From contig CAJMLN010000029.1 of assembly GCA_905214315.1 (NCBI GenBank), positions 1-23,494 of the forward strand: a stretch of DNA of 23,494 nt. Direction: 5' to 3'. Shown piece after piece: positions 7,037 to 14,580 of the stretch. The notes beneath the pieces are model-generated. The model was not told the origin of the DNA, ran no database searches, and was given only the letters and a program-made list of their open reading frames with translations. Numbering within the stretch: position 1 is the first letter of the stretch; the number at the start of each line of letters is the position of its first letter. Position numbers and translations under genes: made by a program. The DNA comes from an uncultured bacterium. Its GTDB lineage: Bacteria; Bacillota; Clostridia; Christensenellales; QALW01.

Positions 7037-8458
7037 ATGTTTGGAAATCATTTGATAAAACCTGAAAACATTATGACCATATTGAAAGGAAATATGGATT
7101 TTAAAAAACGAGTGCTGCGTGTTGCCAATAAAACCTGTATGATTTTTTTTATAGAGGGAATGGTTGACAGTACAGCGCTTTCACGCTTTGTGATTGAACC
7201 GCTTAAAAATACGCAGGATATAGAAGAAAGCCTGGAATTAGGAGAAATATCCTTTTGTGATGCCGAAAAAGCGGAAGAGGAAAAGGCGGTCGTTTCTGGC
7301 ATTTTAAGGGGAAAAGCGGCATTGCTTATCAATGGAAAGGGATACTTGTTTGATGTTCGCAAAGTAGAAAAACGCTCTGTGGGGCAGCCCAGTGAGGAGA
7401 ATGCGGTAAAAGCCTCTAAGGACAGCTTTGTAGAGGAATTGAAAGTAAACAGCACGCTGCTGAGAAAAAAAATCGTAAGCGAAGACCTGGTGATAGAAAA
7501 AACAGAGGCCGGCCGGCAGACCCATACTGCAATAGCAGTAGTATATATGCGTAATATTGCCAATACACAGCTGGTAGAAAAAGTAAAAAATAAGCTTGAT
7601 TGCATCGATGTAGACGGTGTTATTGCACCAGCTATTGTAGAACAGGCCGTTACGGAGAATATGGCATCGTTTTTTCCGCAGACAGTTATTACCGAACGTC
7701 CGGATAAGGTATGCGACAGTCTGCTGAAAGGGCGTGTGGCCGTCCTTGTAGACGGGATTCCGCTTGGATATATTCTTCCGGCAACCCTGAATCAGTTTAT
7801 GAGCACTCCTGAGGATTATTCAGGAAATTTTGTATTTGCTTCCGTTGTGCGGATGCTGCGGTATTTTTTGTTGGGGATGGAGGTTTTACTTCCGGGTGCA
7901 TATGTGGCGCTTACGACATTTCATTATGAAATGATTCCCGCTAAGCTGGCGCTTTCGATTGCTCAGGCAAAGATGGGCGTACCTTTCCCTGTGATTTTTG
8001 AAGTGCTTGCAATGCTGGCCTTGTTTGAAGTGCTGATTCAGGCGGGGCTGCATATGCCGCAAAGCTCGGGGCAGGCGGTATCTATCGTGGGCGCTTTGGT
8101 GGTGGGCGAGGCTGCGATTACAGCGGATTTGGTTTCTCCGGCTGCGCTGATCATTGTGGCGGTATCGGCAATATCATCCTTTGCCATGCCCAATCAGGAA
8201 TTTGGCAATGCGCTTAGATTATGGCGGATAATTATCACTGTTTTAGGCAGCATTTTAGGTCTTTTTGGTGTAGTGGCAGGGGGAATCGTATTACTCGCGC
8301 ATCTGGCCGGGCTTGAAAGTTTCGGCGTTCCGTATCTTGCGCCGCTGGCAGGTGTTAGAAAACCAAAGATTAAAGATACTTTGATTATTGTTCCTGATAG
8401 ATATAATGTAAACCGGCCGCAGGAACTGAAAGTAAAAAATAAGCGGAGGGTAAGATGA
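7037..8458 (+). CDS. gerAA: Spore germination protein, GerA family (germinant receptor A subunit)
   Basis: A 473-residue A-type subunit of a nutrient germinant receptor, expected in the spore inner membrane. The N-terminal half is soluble and contains KDSFVEELKVNSTLLRKKI (about 128-146), the counterpart of the family's 'GPREGFVENLRTNISLIRRRI'-like block. The C-terminal half has several membrane helices and the motifs MGVPFPVIFEVL (313-324), LIQAGLHMP, VGALVVGEAA and SFAMPNQEFG. Length is normal for the family (about 480). AAGGAG lies 7 bases before the ATG. Its stop overlaps the next start by ATGA (8455-8458). The symbol indicates subunit type only; which paralogous receptor this is cannot be told. 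Confidence 0.93.
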   Translation: MFGNHLIKPENIMTILKGNMDFKKRVLRVANKTCMIFFIEGMVDSTALSRFVIEPLKNTQDIEESLELGEISFCDAEKAEEEKAVVSGILRGKAALLINGKGYLFDVRKVEKRSVGQPSEENAVKASKDSFVEELKVNSTLLRKKIVSEDLVIEKTEAGRQTHTAIAVVYMRNIANTQLVEKVKNKLDCIDVDGVIAPAIVEQAVTENMASFFPQTVITERPDKVCDSLLKGRVAVLVDGIPLGYILPATLNQFMSTPEDYSGNFVFASVVRMLRYFLLGMEVLLPGAYVALTTFHYEMIPAKLALSIAQAKMGVPFPVIFEVLAMLALFEVLIQAGLHMPQSSGQAVSIVGALVVGEAAITADLVSPAALIIVAVSAISSFAMPNQEFGNALRLWRIIITVLGSILGLFGVVAGGIVLLAHLAGLESFGVPYLAPLAGVRKPKIKDTLIIVPDRYNVNRPQELKVKNKRRVR

Positions 8459-9561
8459 AAAAAATTATAGTACTGTTATTGCTGCCGCTGCTGCTTTGTG
8501 GTTGTGTGGAAATGGAGCAGATTGAAGAACTGGCCTTTGTAAAGATCGTGGGAATTGATAAAGCAGAAGATGGTTTAACAGTTTCGGTAGGTATTAAGCT
8601 GCCGGAAAATGAGCAGGGACAGAAAATTCCCGGGCAGGATTTCATTGCCGTAGAGTGCAGTACGCTTGCACAGGGCCTTAATATGATCGAATCTATCTCT
8701 GAAAGTAAAATTTTTTACGGACAGGTATCTTCTATTCTTTTAGGGGAAGGCATAGCGCGCGATGGAATTCTTCAGACACTGGATTTTATGATGCGTTCAA
8801 AGGATTTTCGGCTTGATCTTCCGGTGCTTGTGGTAAAAAATGATACGGCCAAGCATTTGATTGCTGAAGGAACAGGAGATACAAAATATATTTCAGAAAA
8901 AATTGATGTTCTTTTGACTTCTGCTTATAGTACATCAGTTTCAGGGAAAGTGCAGCTTTCTAAACTGATTGAAATGATGGAGGATCCATACCGTGCTCCC
9001 TATCTGCCGTATCTGGATGTTAGCGAAGATATTTCACAGCCGCGATTGGCGGGATATTGTATTTTTAAGAAGGATAAGCTGGCGTGTTTTTTAAACCGGC
9101 AGGATTCGGTAGGGTTGAATTATCTAAACAATAATATAGAAGAAATTGTAGTAATTACACAGGTCAATGATTCCGATATCACATTAAAACTTTCCCAAAG
9201 CAAAACAAAGATCAAGTTTGCCGATGAGGTATTTCAGATTCAGGTTTATTTTTTATCAGAAGTGCTGCAGGCAGAGAATGGAATTGAGGAATTTTCAGCG
9301 GAAATTATTGATGAACTGGTGGTAAAGCAAAATGAGATTGTACAGAATTTAATTGAGGGATGTATTAAAAAATTACAGGAAAATGATTGTGATGCCGCGG
9401 ATTTTGGCGGAGCGCTGTATCGGTGCAAACCCCAAATAGGGGAAGAATACCGGGAAAATTGGGAAAAGAAATTTGCGGCGATTTCATGTCAGGTTGAAAT
9501 TACCTCTAAAATTGATAAGTCTAAGAGTGCAGGAAAGCCGGCAGATCAAAGAGGAGTATAA
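8455..9561 (+). CDS. gerAC: Ger(x)C family germination lipoprotein (receptor C subunit)
   Basis: A 368-residue lipoprotein subunit of the germinant receptor. It has a Lys-rich start, a Leu-rich signal helix and the lipobox LCGC with acceptor Cys17, directly followed by EMEQIEELAFVKIVGIDKAE. That block matches the GerC N-terminus, where the lipoprotein Cys precedes 'D..EI..L..V..IGID'. The rest is an alpha/beta domain without membrane segments, ending in Lys-rich residues. Length is typical (about 370-390). It is translationally coupled to the A subunit. Known homologues are anchored to the outer leaflet of the spore inner membrane after diacylglyceryl addition. Confidence 0.92.
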   Translation: MKKIIVLLLLPLLLCGCVEMEQIEELAFVKIVGIDKAEDGLTVSVGIKLPENEQGQKIPGQDFIAVECSTLAQGLNMIESISESKIFYGQVSSILLGEGIARDGILQTLDFMMRSKDFRLDLPVLVVKNDTAKHLIAEGTGDTKYISEKIDVLLTSAYSTSVSGKVQLSKLIEMMEDPYRAPYLPYLDVSEDISQPRLAGYCIFKKDKLACFLNRQDSVGLNYLNNNIEEIVVITQVNDSDITLKLSQSKTKIKFADEVFQIQVYFLSEVLQAENGIEEFSAEIIDELVVKQNEIVQNLIEGCIKKLQENDCDAADFGGALYRCKPQIGEEYRENWEKKFAAISCQVEITSKIDKSKSAGKPADQRGV

Positions 9562-9562
9562 T

Positions 9563-9721
9563 ATGAAATATTTGTTTGTATTTGTAATTCTATGGGCAGT
9601 ACTGAAAGTATTTGTATTTAAAAATTTAAAAAGAAAAGCGGCGTTTCTGATTTTAAGCGGTGCTGCAGTATTGGCGGGACTTGCGGCCGCCTGGGACGTT
9701 TCCCTGACAGACCTTTTTTAA
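9563..9721 (+). CDS. Two-helix small protein inside the ger operon (possible D subunit)
   Basis: A 52-residue protein beginning MKYLFVFVILWAVLKVFVF, then a basic hinge (KNLKRKAA), then a second hydrophobic helix (FLILSGAAVLAGLAAAW). GAGGAG lies about 6 bases before the ATG at 9563; the frame is open further upstream, but that part overlaps the C-subunit gene out of frame and has no ribosome site. It sits 1 base after the C gene and 11 bases before the B gene, so it is certainly in the operon. Some Bacillus receptors have small two-helix D proteins that modulate germination; equivalence is inferred from size, topology and position only. Confidence 0.75.
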   Translation: MKYLFVFVILWAVLKVFVFKNLKRKAAFLILSGAAVLAGLAAAWDVSLTDLF

Positions 9722-9732
9722 GGAGGTTTTTA

Positions 9733-10806
9733 ATGAATAAGATTTCAATGCGTCAGGCCTGCATGATTTTGATCGGCATGGTGTTTTCTCCGGCCGTTCG
9801 GTTGTTTTCCTCCTATGTCTCCAGCAAGGGAAATCAAAGCGGATGGATGGGGCCATTGATTGCCGGCGCTGTTACGGCCGGCTTTGTTTTTGTACTTTGG
9901 CTCTGGGTAAAAACAGAACGAAATTATATGGAGCAATTACAGTATTCCCTTGGAACAGTTGGAAGTAAGATCATAATGGTTTTGTATTTATTATGGGGAA
10001 CGGGCTTAGTTGCTCTTCATCTGCGGTACTATGCTGAGCGTATGGTCAGTACGGTATACTCGGAACTGAATATGGATATTTTTATACTTGCTATGGCGGG
10101 ACTTTGTGTTTATACGCTCGCTAAGGGTCTTACGACGCTTGGCAGAATGAGTGAAATTATCCTGCCGATCATTTTGACAGTAAGTGCTGCGTTGCTGATT
10201 TTGCTTACCAAAAATATTGAAATCCAGTCCCTTTTACCTGTTGCAGATACAAGGAGTATATTACATGTGTCGTTTTGCAATTTGGCCAGCTTTGGTTATG
10301 TAACGTTTTTACTCTTTTTTACGGATAATATTCACAATACCCAGCATTTCCGAAAAAACAGCATAATCAGCATAACGGTCATCACGGCTTTTTCGGTATG
10401 GATGTTTGTTTCGGTAATTGGAAGCTTTGGACCGTATCTGATAGAAAAGCTTTCGTATCCGTTTTTAACGGTAGTAAAGCAGATATCAATTGGGGAGTTT
10501 ATTCAGCATATTGAAGCATTTATTATTACCCTTTGGATTCTTTCGGATTTTATGATCATTGCATTTATCGGTGCGGCAATGCTGAAGGTGTTGGGCGCAT
10601 TGATCGGAACTAAGGATACGAAGGAATTCATTTTGCCTTATTTTGCTTTGTGCGCCGCACTGGTGCCCACTATCGGCAAAAACAGCCATGAGATGGAGTA
10701 TTTGTCTGAGAAGATATTTATCCCGTTGAATATTTTGCTGTTGTTTTTGATTCCTGTAGTGATTCTTATCGTTGGAAAAATGAAAGATAAGATGCAAAAG
10801 AAATAA
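9733..10806 (+). CDS. gerAB: GerAB/ArcD/ProY family protein (germinant receptor B subunit)
   Basis: A 357-residue integral membrane protein with about ten helices, of the APC-superfamily-like GerB family that binds nutrient germinants. It begins NKISMRQACMILIGMVFSPA, matching the usual start in which 'IS..Q.....' leads into helix 1. Other family-like parts are LLWGTGLVALHLRYYAERM, TLGRMSEIILPIILTVSA and the C-terminal PLNILLLFLIPVVILIVG. AGGAGG lies 7 bases before the ATG. It is the last gene of the operon; the order here is A, C, small protein, B. The C-terminus is short and basic. No terminator is visible in the 5 bases before the convergent glycosylase gene. Confidence 0.93.
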   Translation: MNKISMRQACMILIGMVFSPAVRLFSSYVSSKGNQSGWMGPLIAGAVTAGFVFVLWLWVKTERNYMEQLQYSLGTVGSKIIMVLYLLWGTGLVALHLRYYAERMVSTVYSELNMDIFILAMAGLCVYTLAKGLTTLGRMSEIILPIILTVSAALLILLTKNIEIQSLLPVADTRSILHVSFCNLASFGYVTFLLFFTDNIHNTQHFRKNSIISITVITAFSVWMFVSVIGSFGPYLIEKLSYPFLTVVKQISIGEFIQHIEAFIITLWILSDFMIIAFIGAAMLKVLGALIGTKDTKEFILPYFALCAALVPTIGKNSHEMEYLSEKIFIPLNILLLFLIPVVILIVGKMKDKMQKK

Positions 10807-10811
10807 AATGG

Positions 10812-11291
10812 TTATAGGCGGATAGCGGTCCATGCTTCAATAAGGGCTTCTAAACTCCATGCGGCGTTGGCAGGACTGGTAGAAGGCAGGCATACGGCGG
10901 CAATATTTATTGTGGGATAGATATATTTTATATAATATTTTTCCGCTGTTTTTCCATTTACAAATATTTTTTGAATATTGCAGCTGTTTAAAATGACGGA
11001 AAGATCATTGGGAATTGCATTTTTAATACTGGCATCGGAAGATCCCCGAATTTCACATTGCGCAATTACATCCCACAGGGCAAGCTGGTGAGAGAGAATA
11101 AAGCTCTTTTTTTCTGGAACCGTGACGGGGACGGGGCAGTTGAAAACAGCCGCGGTTACTTTCCAGAAACGGTTCTGACTGTGACCGTAAAAAAAAGCCT
11201 GTTCTCGGGATTTTACTGAGGGAAAGCTTCCTAGGATCAGGACTTTGGAATTGCTGCAAAACAATGGCGGAATGGGATGAATTTGCTGCAT
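10812..11291 (-). CDS. DNA-deoxyinosine (hypoxanthine/uracil) glycosylase-like protein
   Basis: A 159-residue member of the uracil-DNA-glycosylase superfamily, closest in pattern to the family-6 hypoxanthine-DNA glycosylases. It would excise deaminated bases and leave an abasic site. Motifs: ILGSFPSVKSRE (GSFPS 21-25), FFYGHSQNRFWK (NRFW 40-43), LWDVI (72-76), IFVNGKTA near 109-116 and LPSTSPANA (136-143), the motif-2 counterpart. Length matches the family (about 160-170). GGAGG precedes the ATG by about 5 bases. It is convergent with the B-subunit gene and divergent from endonuclease IV, which acts on its product. Confidence 0.88.
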   Translation of the reverse strand: MQQIHPIPPLFCSNSKVLILGSFPSVKSREQAFFYGHSQNRFWKVTAAVFNCPVPVTVPEKKSFILSHQLALWDVIAQCEIRGSSDASIKNAIPNDLSVILNSCNIQKIFVNGKTAEKYYIKYIYPTINIAAVCLPSTSPANAAWSLEALIEAWTAIRL

Positions 11292-11338
11292 GGGAACCTC
11301 CGTAATTTTAAAAATTAAGAGAATAAGTTTTTCTTTTT

Positions 11339-11386
11339 ATGGCAGGCTTTGATCAAGGTTTTTTGATTCTGCCATATTTTTTATTT
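11339..11386 (+). terminator. Terminator-like hairpin upstream of the glycosylase gene
   Basis: Arms ATGGCAG (11339-11345) and CTGCCAT (11369-11375) enclose a second pairing, ATCAA/TTGAT, and are followed by ATTTTTTATTT. The T-run is only on the plus-strand side. No plus-strand gene lies close upstream, so it would stop read-through from the ger operon or belong to a small RNA. Confidence 0.45.
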
Positions 11387-11674
11387 CGTGAGGGAAAGCC
11401 GGAGACACCTTTTTTGAAAAAATTTGCGTTTTGCTGTTTCCGGCGAAGACGGCAGGTCTGATGGAAAATGCGAAAGCTTTTTGTTTTGCGTAATGTATGG
11501 AATAAAATGTTTATGGTTTTCTTTCGGTCAGAGGAGAGCTCCGTGAAATAAGCTTAGGCAAAGGAAATCGCCATCTGTACTTTTGGCAGGCAAAATATCT
11601 GCTGCGGTAGACTTGCCGCGGTGCCGCTGTGTAGTGGTAACAAAATATAATTTTAGCATACTCTAAAATGGAGG

Positions 11675-11700
11675 AAAAGTCAAAGCTTTTTGGCTTTTTT
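11675..11700 (+). terminator. Weak terminator-like hairpin before endonuclease IV
   Basis: Arms AAAAGTC (11675-11681) and GGCTTTT (11692-11698) pair with one T-G wobble and end in a T-run. The stem is A/T-rich and short, so this is a weak call. Confidence 0.3.
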
Positions 11701-11758
11701 AAGGGACGTGGAGAAGAGCAAGAAATAAGGGAAAACTGGTATAAATTTGAAATTTTAG

Positions 11759-11787
11759 TTGCTGCGCGCTCTTTTTTTTGATATACT
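11759..11787 (+). promoter_or_regulatory. Possible sigma-A promoter of endonuclease IV
   Basis: TTGCTG (11759-11764), 17 bases, TATACT (11782-11787). The -10 has five of six matches; the -35 keeps only TTG. The start point would give a leader of about 30 bases before the AGGAG and ATG. Confidence 0.4.
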
Positions 11788-11824
11788 TAGTTTGTAAAAT
11801 TTTTTAGTTTTAGGAGCGCTTTTT

Positions 11825-12658
11825 ATGTTGAATATAGGATGTCATCTTTCCGCGTCCAAAGGATATCTGCATATGGGACAGGAGGCTGTGATGATTGGTG
11901 CCAATACGTTCCAGTTTTTTACCAGAAATCCCCGCGGCGGAAATGCAAAAAAAATTGATCCGGCGGATGTGGCGGCTTTTTTATCTTTTGCAGAGGAAAA
12001 TTCCTTTTGCGGAATTCTGGCGCACGCACCGTATACGCTCAATGCCTGTTCGGCCGATGAAAGCACGCGCCAGTTTGCCTTTGAGGCGATGAGCGATGAT
12101 TTGCGGCGCATGGAATATACGCCGGGACAGATGTATAATTTTCATCCTGGCAGCCATGTGGGACAGGGGATTGAAAAGGGAATTGAATGGATCTGCGCAT
12201 TGCTGAATCGCGTATTGACAAAGGAACAGACTACTACCGTTTTGCTGGAAACAATGGCCGGCAAGGGCAGCGAGGTAGGTTCGCGCTTTGAAGAGCTGCG
12301 CGCCATTATTGACGGCACCTGTTTGCAGGAAAAGCTGGGGGTTTGCCTGGATACCTGCCATGTATTTGATGCGGGGTACGATATTGTCAACGATCTGGAC
12401 GGTGTGCTGACGCGGTTTGATCAAGTGATTGGACTTAACAGGCTCAGGGCGGTTCATATCAATGATACTATGAATCCATTTTCCCAGCATAAGGACAGGC
12501 ATCAGAAAATTGGCCAAGGATACATCGGTTTGGAAGCATTTGCCCGTATTATCAATCATCCGGCGCTGAAAGGACTGCCGTTTTACCTGGAGACCCCCAA
12601 TGAGCTGGAAGGATATCGAACGGAGATATTGCAGCTGAAAAGCTTATATGAACAATAG
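11825..12658 (+). CDS. nfo: Endonuclease IV (AP endonuclease)
   Basis: A 277-residue zinc enzyme that cuts the backbone 5' of abasic sites in base excision repair. All nine metal ligands of the family are in place: His67, His107, Glu142, Asp176, His179, His211, Asp224, His226 and Glu256, lying in the signatures LLETMAGKGSEVG, VCLDTCHVFDAGYD and DRHQKIGQGYIG. The start MLNIGCHLSASKGY is typical, and length matches the family (about 280). AGGAG is 8 bases before the ATG. It is divergent from the deaminated-base glycosylase gene, so neighbouring genes supply consecutive repair steps. In B. subtilis the orthologue is made in the forespore, but I see no forespore promoter here. Confidence 0.97.
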   Translation: MLNIGCHLSASKGYLHMGQEAVMIGANTFQFFTRNPRGGNAKKIDPADVAAFLSFAEENSFCGILAHAPYTLNACSADESTRQFAFEAMSDDLRRMEYTPGQMYNFHPGSHVGQGIEKGIEWICALLNRVLTKEQTTTVLLETMAGKGSEVGSRFEELRAIIDGTCLQEKLGVCLDTCHVFDAGYDIVNDLDGVLTRFDQVIGLNRLRAVHINDTMNPFSQHKDRHQKIGQGYIGLEAFARIINHPALKGLPFYLETPNELEGYRTEILQLKSLYEQ

Positions 12659-12704
12659 CAGCTTGCTGGCATCGCGGCCTGGTACAGATTTTTTTGGATA
12701 GGCA

Positions 12705-12733
12705 TTGACATAACAGATGGGATTTTATATAAT
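12705..12733 (+). promoter_or_regulatory. Consensus sigma-A promoter of the alaS-like operon
   Basis: TTGACA (12705-12710), 17 bases, TATAAT (12728-12733): perfect at all twelve positions. The leader of about 44 bases carries a small hairpin, CGCGG-AGCAA-CCGCG (12749-12763). Confidence 0.92.
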
Positions 12734-12783
12734 AAAAAAATAATAGATCGCGGAGCAACCGCGTTTGTGAACGGAGATATTTT

Positions 12784-14574
12784 ATGATCAAATCAGATGA
12801 ATTGCGCAGTAAATTTATTCAGTTTTTTCAATCCAAGGGACATGCTATAATCCAGGGGGCATCCTTGATTCCGGAAAATGACCCCAGTGTTTTGTTTACT
12901 ATGGCGGGAATGCACCCGCTGGTGCCGTATTTGTTGGGACAGCCTCATCCCGAAGGGACCAGACTTACCGATGTACAGAAATGTGTGCGTACCGGCGATA
13001 TTGATGAGGTTGGCGATGCTTCACACCTTACGTTTTTTGAAATGCTGGGCAATTGGTCGCTGGGGGATTATTTTAAAAAAGAGGCGATCTCCTGGTCCTG
13101 GGAGTTTTTAACCTCCCCGCAGTGGCTGGGCATTGCGCCGGAGAATCTTTCTTTTACCGTTTTTGCAGGGGATGCCGACAGTCCTCGGGATGAAGAAGCC
13201 GCACAGTATTGGCGGGAAAACGGCGTTCCGGCGGAGAGAATTTTTTTCCTTCCCAAGGAAAATAACTGGTGGGGCGCAGGTAATCAGGGACCCTGTGGGC
13301 CGGACACGGAGATGTTTATCGACACCGGCAAGCCCAAATGCAGTGAAAACTGCTCGCCGGCTTGTGACTGCGGTAAGTATCTTGAAATATGGAACGATGT
13401 GTTTATGCAGTATAACCGCAATGCGGACGGCACGCTGACGCCGCTGGCGAAAAAAAACGTGGATACTGGCATGGGACTGGAGCGTACGATTGCCGTACTG
13501 CAGGGGGTAAAGTCTGTTTATGATACGGATCTGTTTACCGCGTCCCTTTCCAAAATTGCGGAGCTCTCCGGGAAGGAGTACGGCAGCAGTGAAGAGGTTA
13601 CCAAAGCGTTTCGAATAATTGCCGATCATATTCGTACGGCAATGTTTATTTTAGGCGATCCCAAGGCAGTGACGCCCAGTAATGTGGATCAGGGCTATGT
13701 GCTGCGCAGGCTGATTCGCCGTGCGATTCGGTTTGCCGGTCAGCTGGAGATGCCCACCTATTCTATTCTTGAGATTGCAAAGGTCTATATTGCGCAGTAT
13801 AAGACAATCTATCCGGAGCTTGAAACGCACAGTGATTTTATTATTGAGCAGCTGAAATTGGAGGAAGAACGTTTTACCAGAACTCTGAAACAGGGCTTGC
13901 GCGAGTTTGAAAAAGTAGCCGCTCAGATGAGCTGCGAGGGTAAGGAGATTATTGACGGCAGCACCACGTTCCATCTGTACGATACCTTTGGATTTCCCCC
14001 GGAAATTACTGCAGAAATGGCAAAGGAAAAGGGGTACCGTGTGGATATGGAGGGATTTTCTGAGTGTTTTAAGGAACACCAAAGGAAATCTTCTCAAGGG
14101 TCGGAGCAGAGGTTCAAGGGCGGTCTGGCGGAGCAGACCGAACAAACAGCAAGGCTGCACACAGCCACACATTTGCTGCATTCTGCATTGCGAAAGGTTC
14201 TGAATGATCCCGACGTTGCGCAAAAGGGAAGCAATATTACCAATGAACGGCTGCGGTTTGATTTTACCTTTGGGCGGAAAGTAACCCGGGAAGAGCTTGA
14301 CGCGGTAGAAAAACTGGTCAACGAGGCCATTGCGGCAGATGTAGAAATTGTTTGTGAGCAGATGCCGCTGGAGCAGGCAAAAGCTTCCGGCGCGATCGGC
14401 TTATTTGAAAATAAATATGATTCTATGGTCAAAGTATATACGATGGGCGCCTTTTCTAAGGAAATCTGCGGGGGGCCTCACGCGGCCAGAACCGGAGAGC
14501 TGGGAAAATTTCGTATTGTAAAGGAAGAAAGCTCTTCTGCCGGCGTCCGCAGAATCAAAGCGGTGCTGGAGTAA
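12784..14574 (+). CDS. alaS: Short alanyl-tRNA synthetase lacking the C-terminal domain
   Basis: A 596-residue protein with the class II AlaRS catalytic core: FIQFFQSKGH, GMHPLVPYL, FFEMLGNWSLGDYF (84-97), the GPCGPDTEMF block (169-178), the motif-3 stretch VDTGMGLERT (226-235) and the tRNA-binding VLRRLIRRAIRF. The editing domain is present, with the zinc ligands His459/His463 (HTATHLLH) and Cys562/His566 (CGGPH). Usual bacterial AlaRS is about 870 residues; the DHHA1/C-Ala region is absent, and the gene ends cleanly 6 bases before the next. A Cys cluster (Cys186, 190, 194, 196) inside the core suggests an extra metal site. Short AlaRS forms exist in other lineages, so this may be a working enzyme or a second copy with a special role. 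Confidence 0.9.
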   Translation: MIKSDELRSKFIQFFQSKGHAIIQGASLIPENDPSVLFTMAGMHPLVPYLLGQPHPEGTRLTDVQKCVRTGDIDEVGDASHLTFFEMLGNWSLGDYFKKEAISWSWEFLTSPQWLGIAPENLSFTVFAGDADSPRDEEAAQYWRENGVPAERIFFLPKENNWWGAGNQGPCGPDTEMFIDTGKPKCSENCSPACDCGKYLEIWNDVFMQYNRNADGTLTPLAKKNVDTGMGLERTIAVLQGVKSVYDTDLFTASLSKIAELSGKEYGSSEEVTKAFRIIADHIRTAMFILGDPKAVTPSNVDQGYVLRRLIRRAIRFAGQLEMPTYSILEIAKVYIAQYKTIYPELETHSDFIIEQLKLEEERFTRTLKQGLREFEKVAAQMSCEGKEIIDGSTTFHLYDTFGFPPEITAEMAKEKGYRVDMEGFSECFKEHQRKSSQGSEQRFKGGLAEQTEQTARLHTATHLLHSALRKVLNDPDVAQKGSNITNERLRFDFTFGRKVTREELDAVEKLVNEAIAADVEIVCEQMPLEQAKASGAIGLFENKYDSMVKVYTMGAFSKEICGGPHAARTGELGKFRIVKEESSSAGVRRIKAVLE

Positions 14575-14580
14575 GCCGAT

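Larger units (their letters stand above)
11292..11824. other. 533-bp gene-free region between divergent repair genes
   Basis: I found no credible gene on either strand. It holds a terminator-like hairpin (11339-11386), a 10-bp stem with arms GCCGGAGACA (11397-11406) and TGTTTCCGGC (11434-11443), a rod-like pairing between TCTGATGGAAA (from 11457) and the stretch ending TCAGA near 11532, a GGCAA/TTGCC hairpin near 11588-11618, a weak hairpin plus T-run at 11675-11700, and the endonuclease IV promoter. Together these could be a small RNA gene, but no known RNA family (6S, tmRNA, RNase P, SRP, T-box) was recognised. Confidence 0.4.

Noticed and set aside
7048..7605. 185-codon Ser/Phe-rich minus-strand frame antisense to gerAA
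   Set aside because: Composition is what antisense of a Lys/Glu-rich gene gives; no start signals.
11655..11662. CATACTC as a forespore -10 upstream of endonuclease IV
   Set aside because: Six of seven -10 bases match, but no GHATR-like -35 occurs at 16 to 18 bases.
11668..11781. 37-codon plus-strand frame starting MEEKSKLFGFF
   Set aside because: No ribosome-binding site, it covers a terminator-like hairpin and the endonuclease IV promoter, and its composition looks random.
12741..12770. T-box-like string in the alaS leader (ACCGCG preceded by GGAGC)
   Set aside because: It resembles the T-box consensus at about nine of twelve positions, but the UGG that pairs with the tRNA end is missing. 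The leader from the perfect promoter is only about 44 bases, too short for a specifier stem, and there is no terminator.
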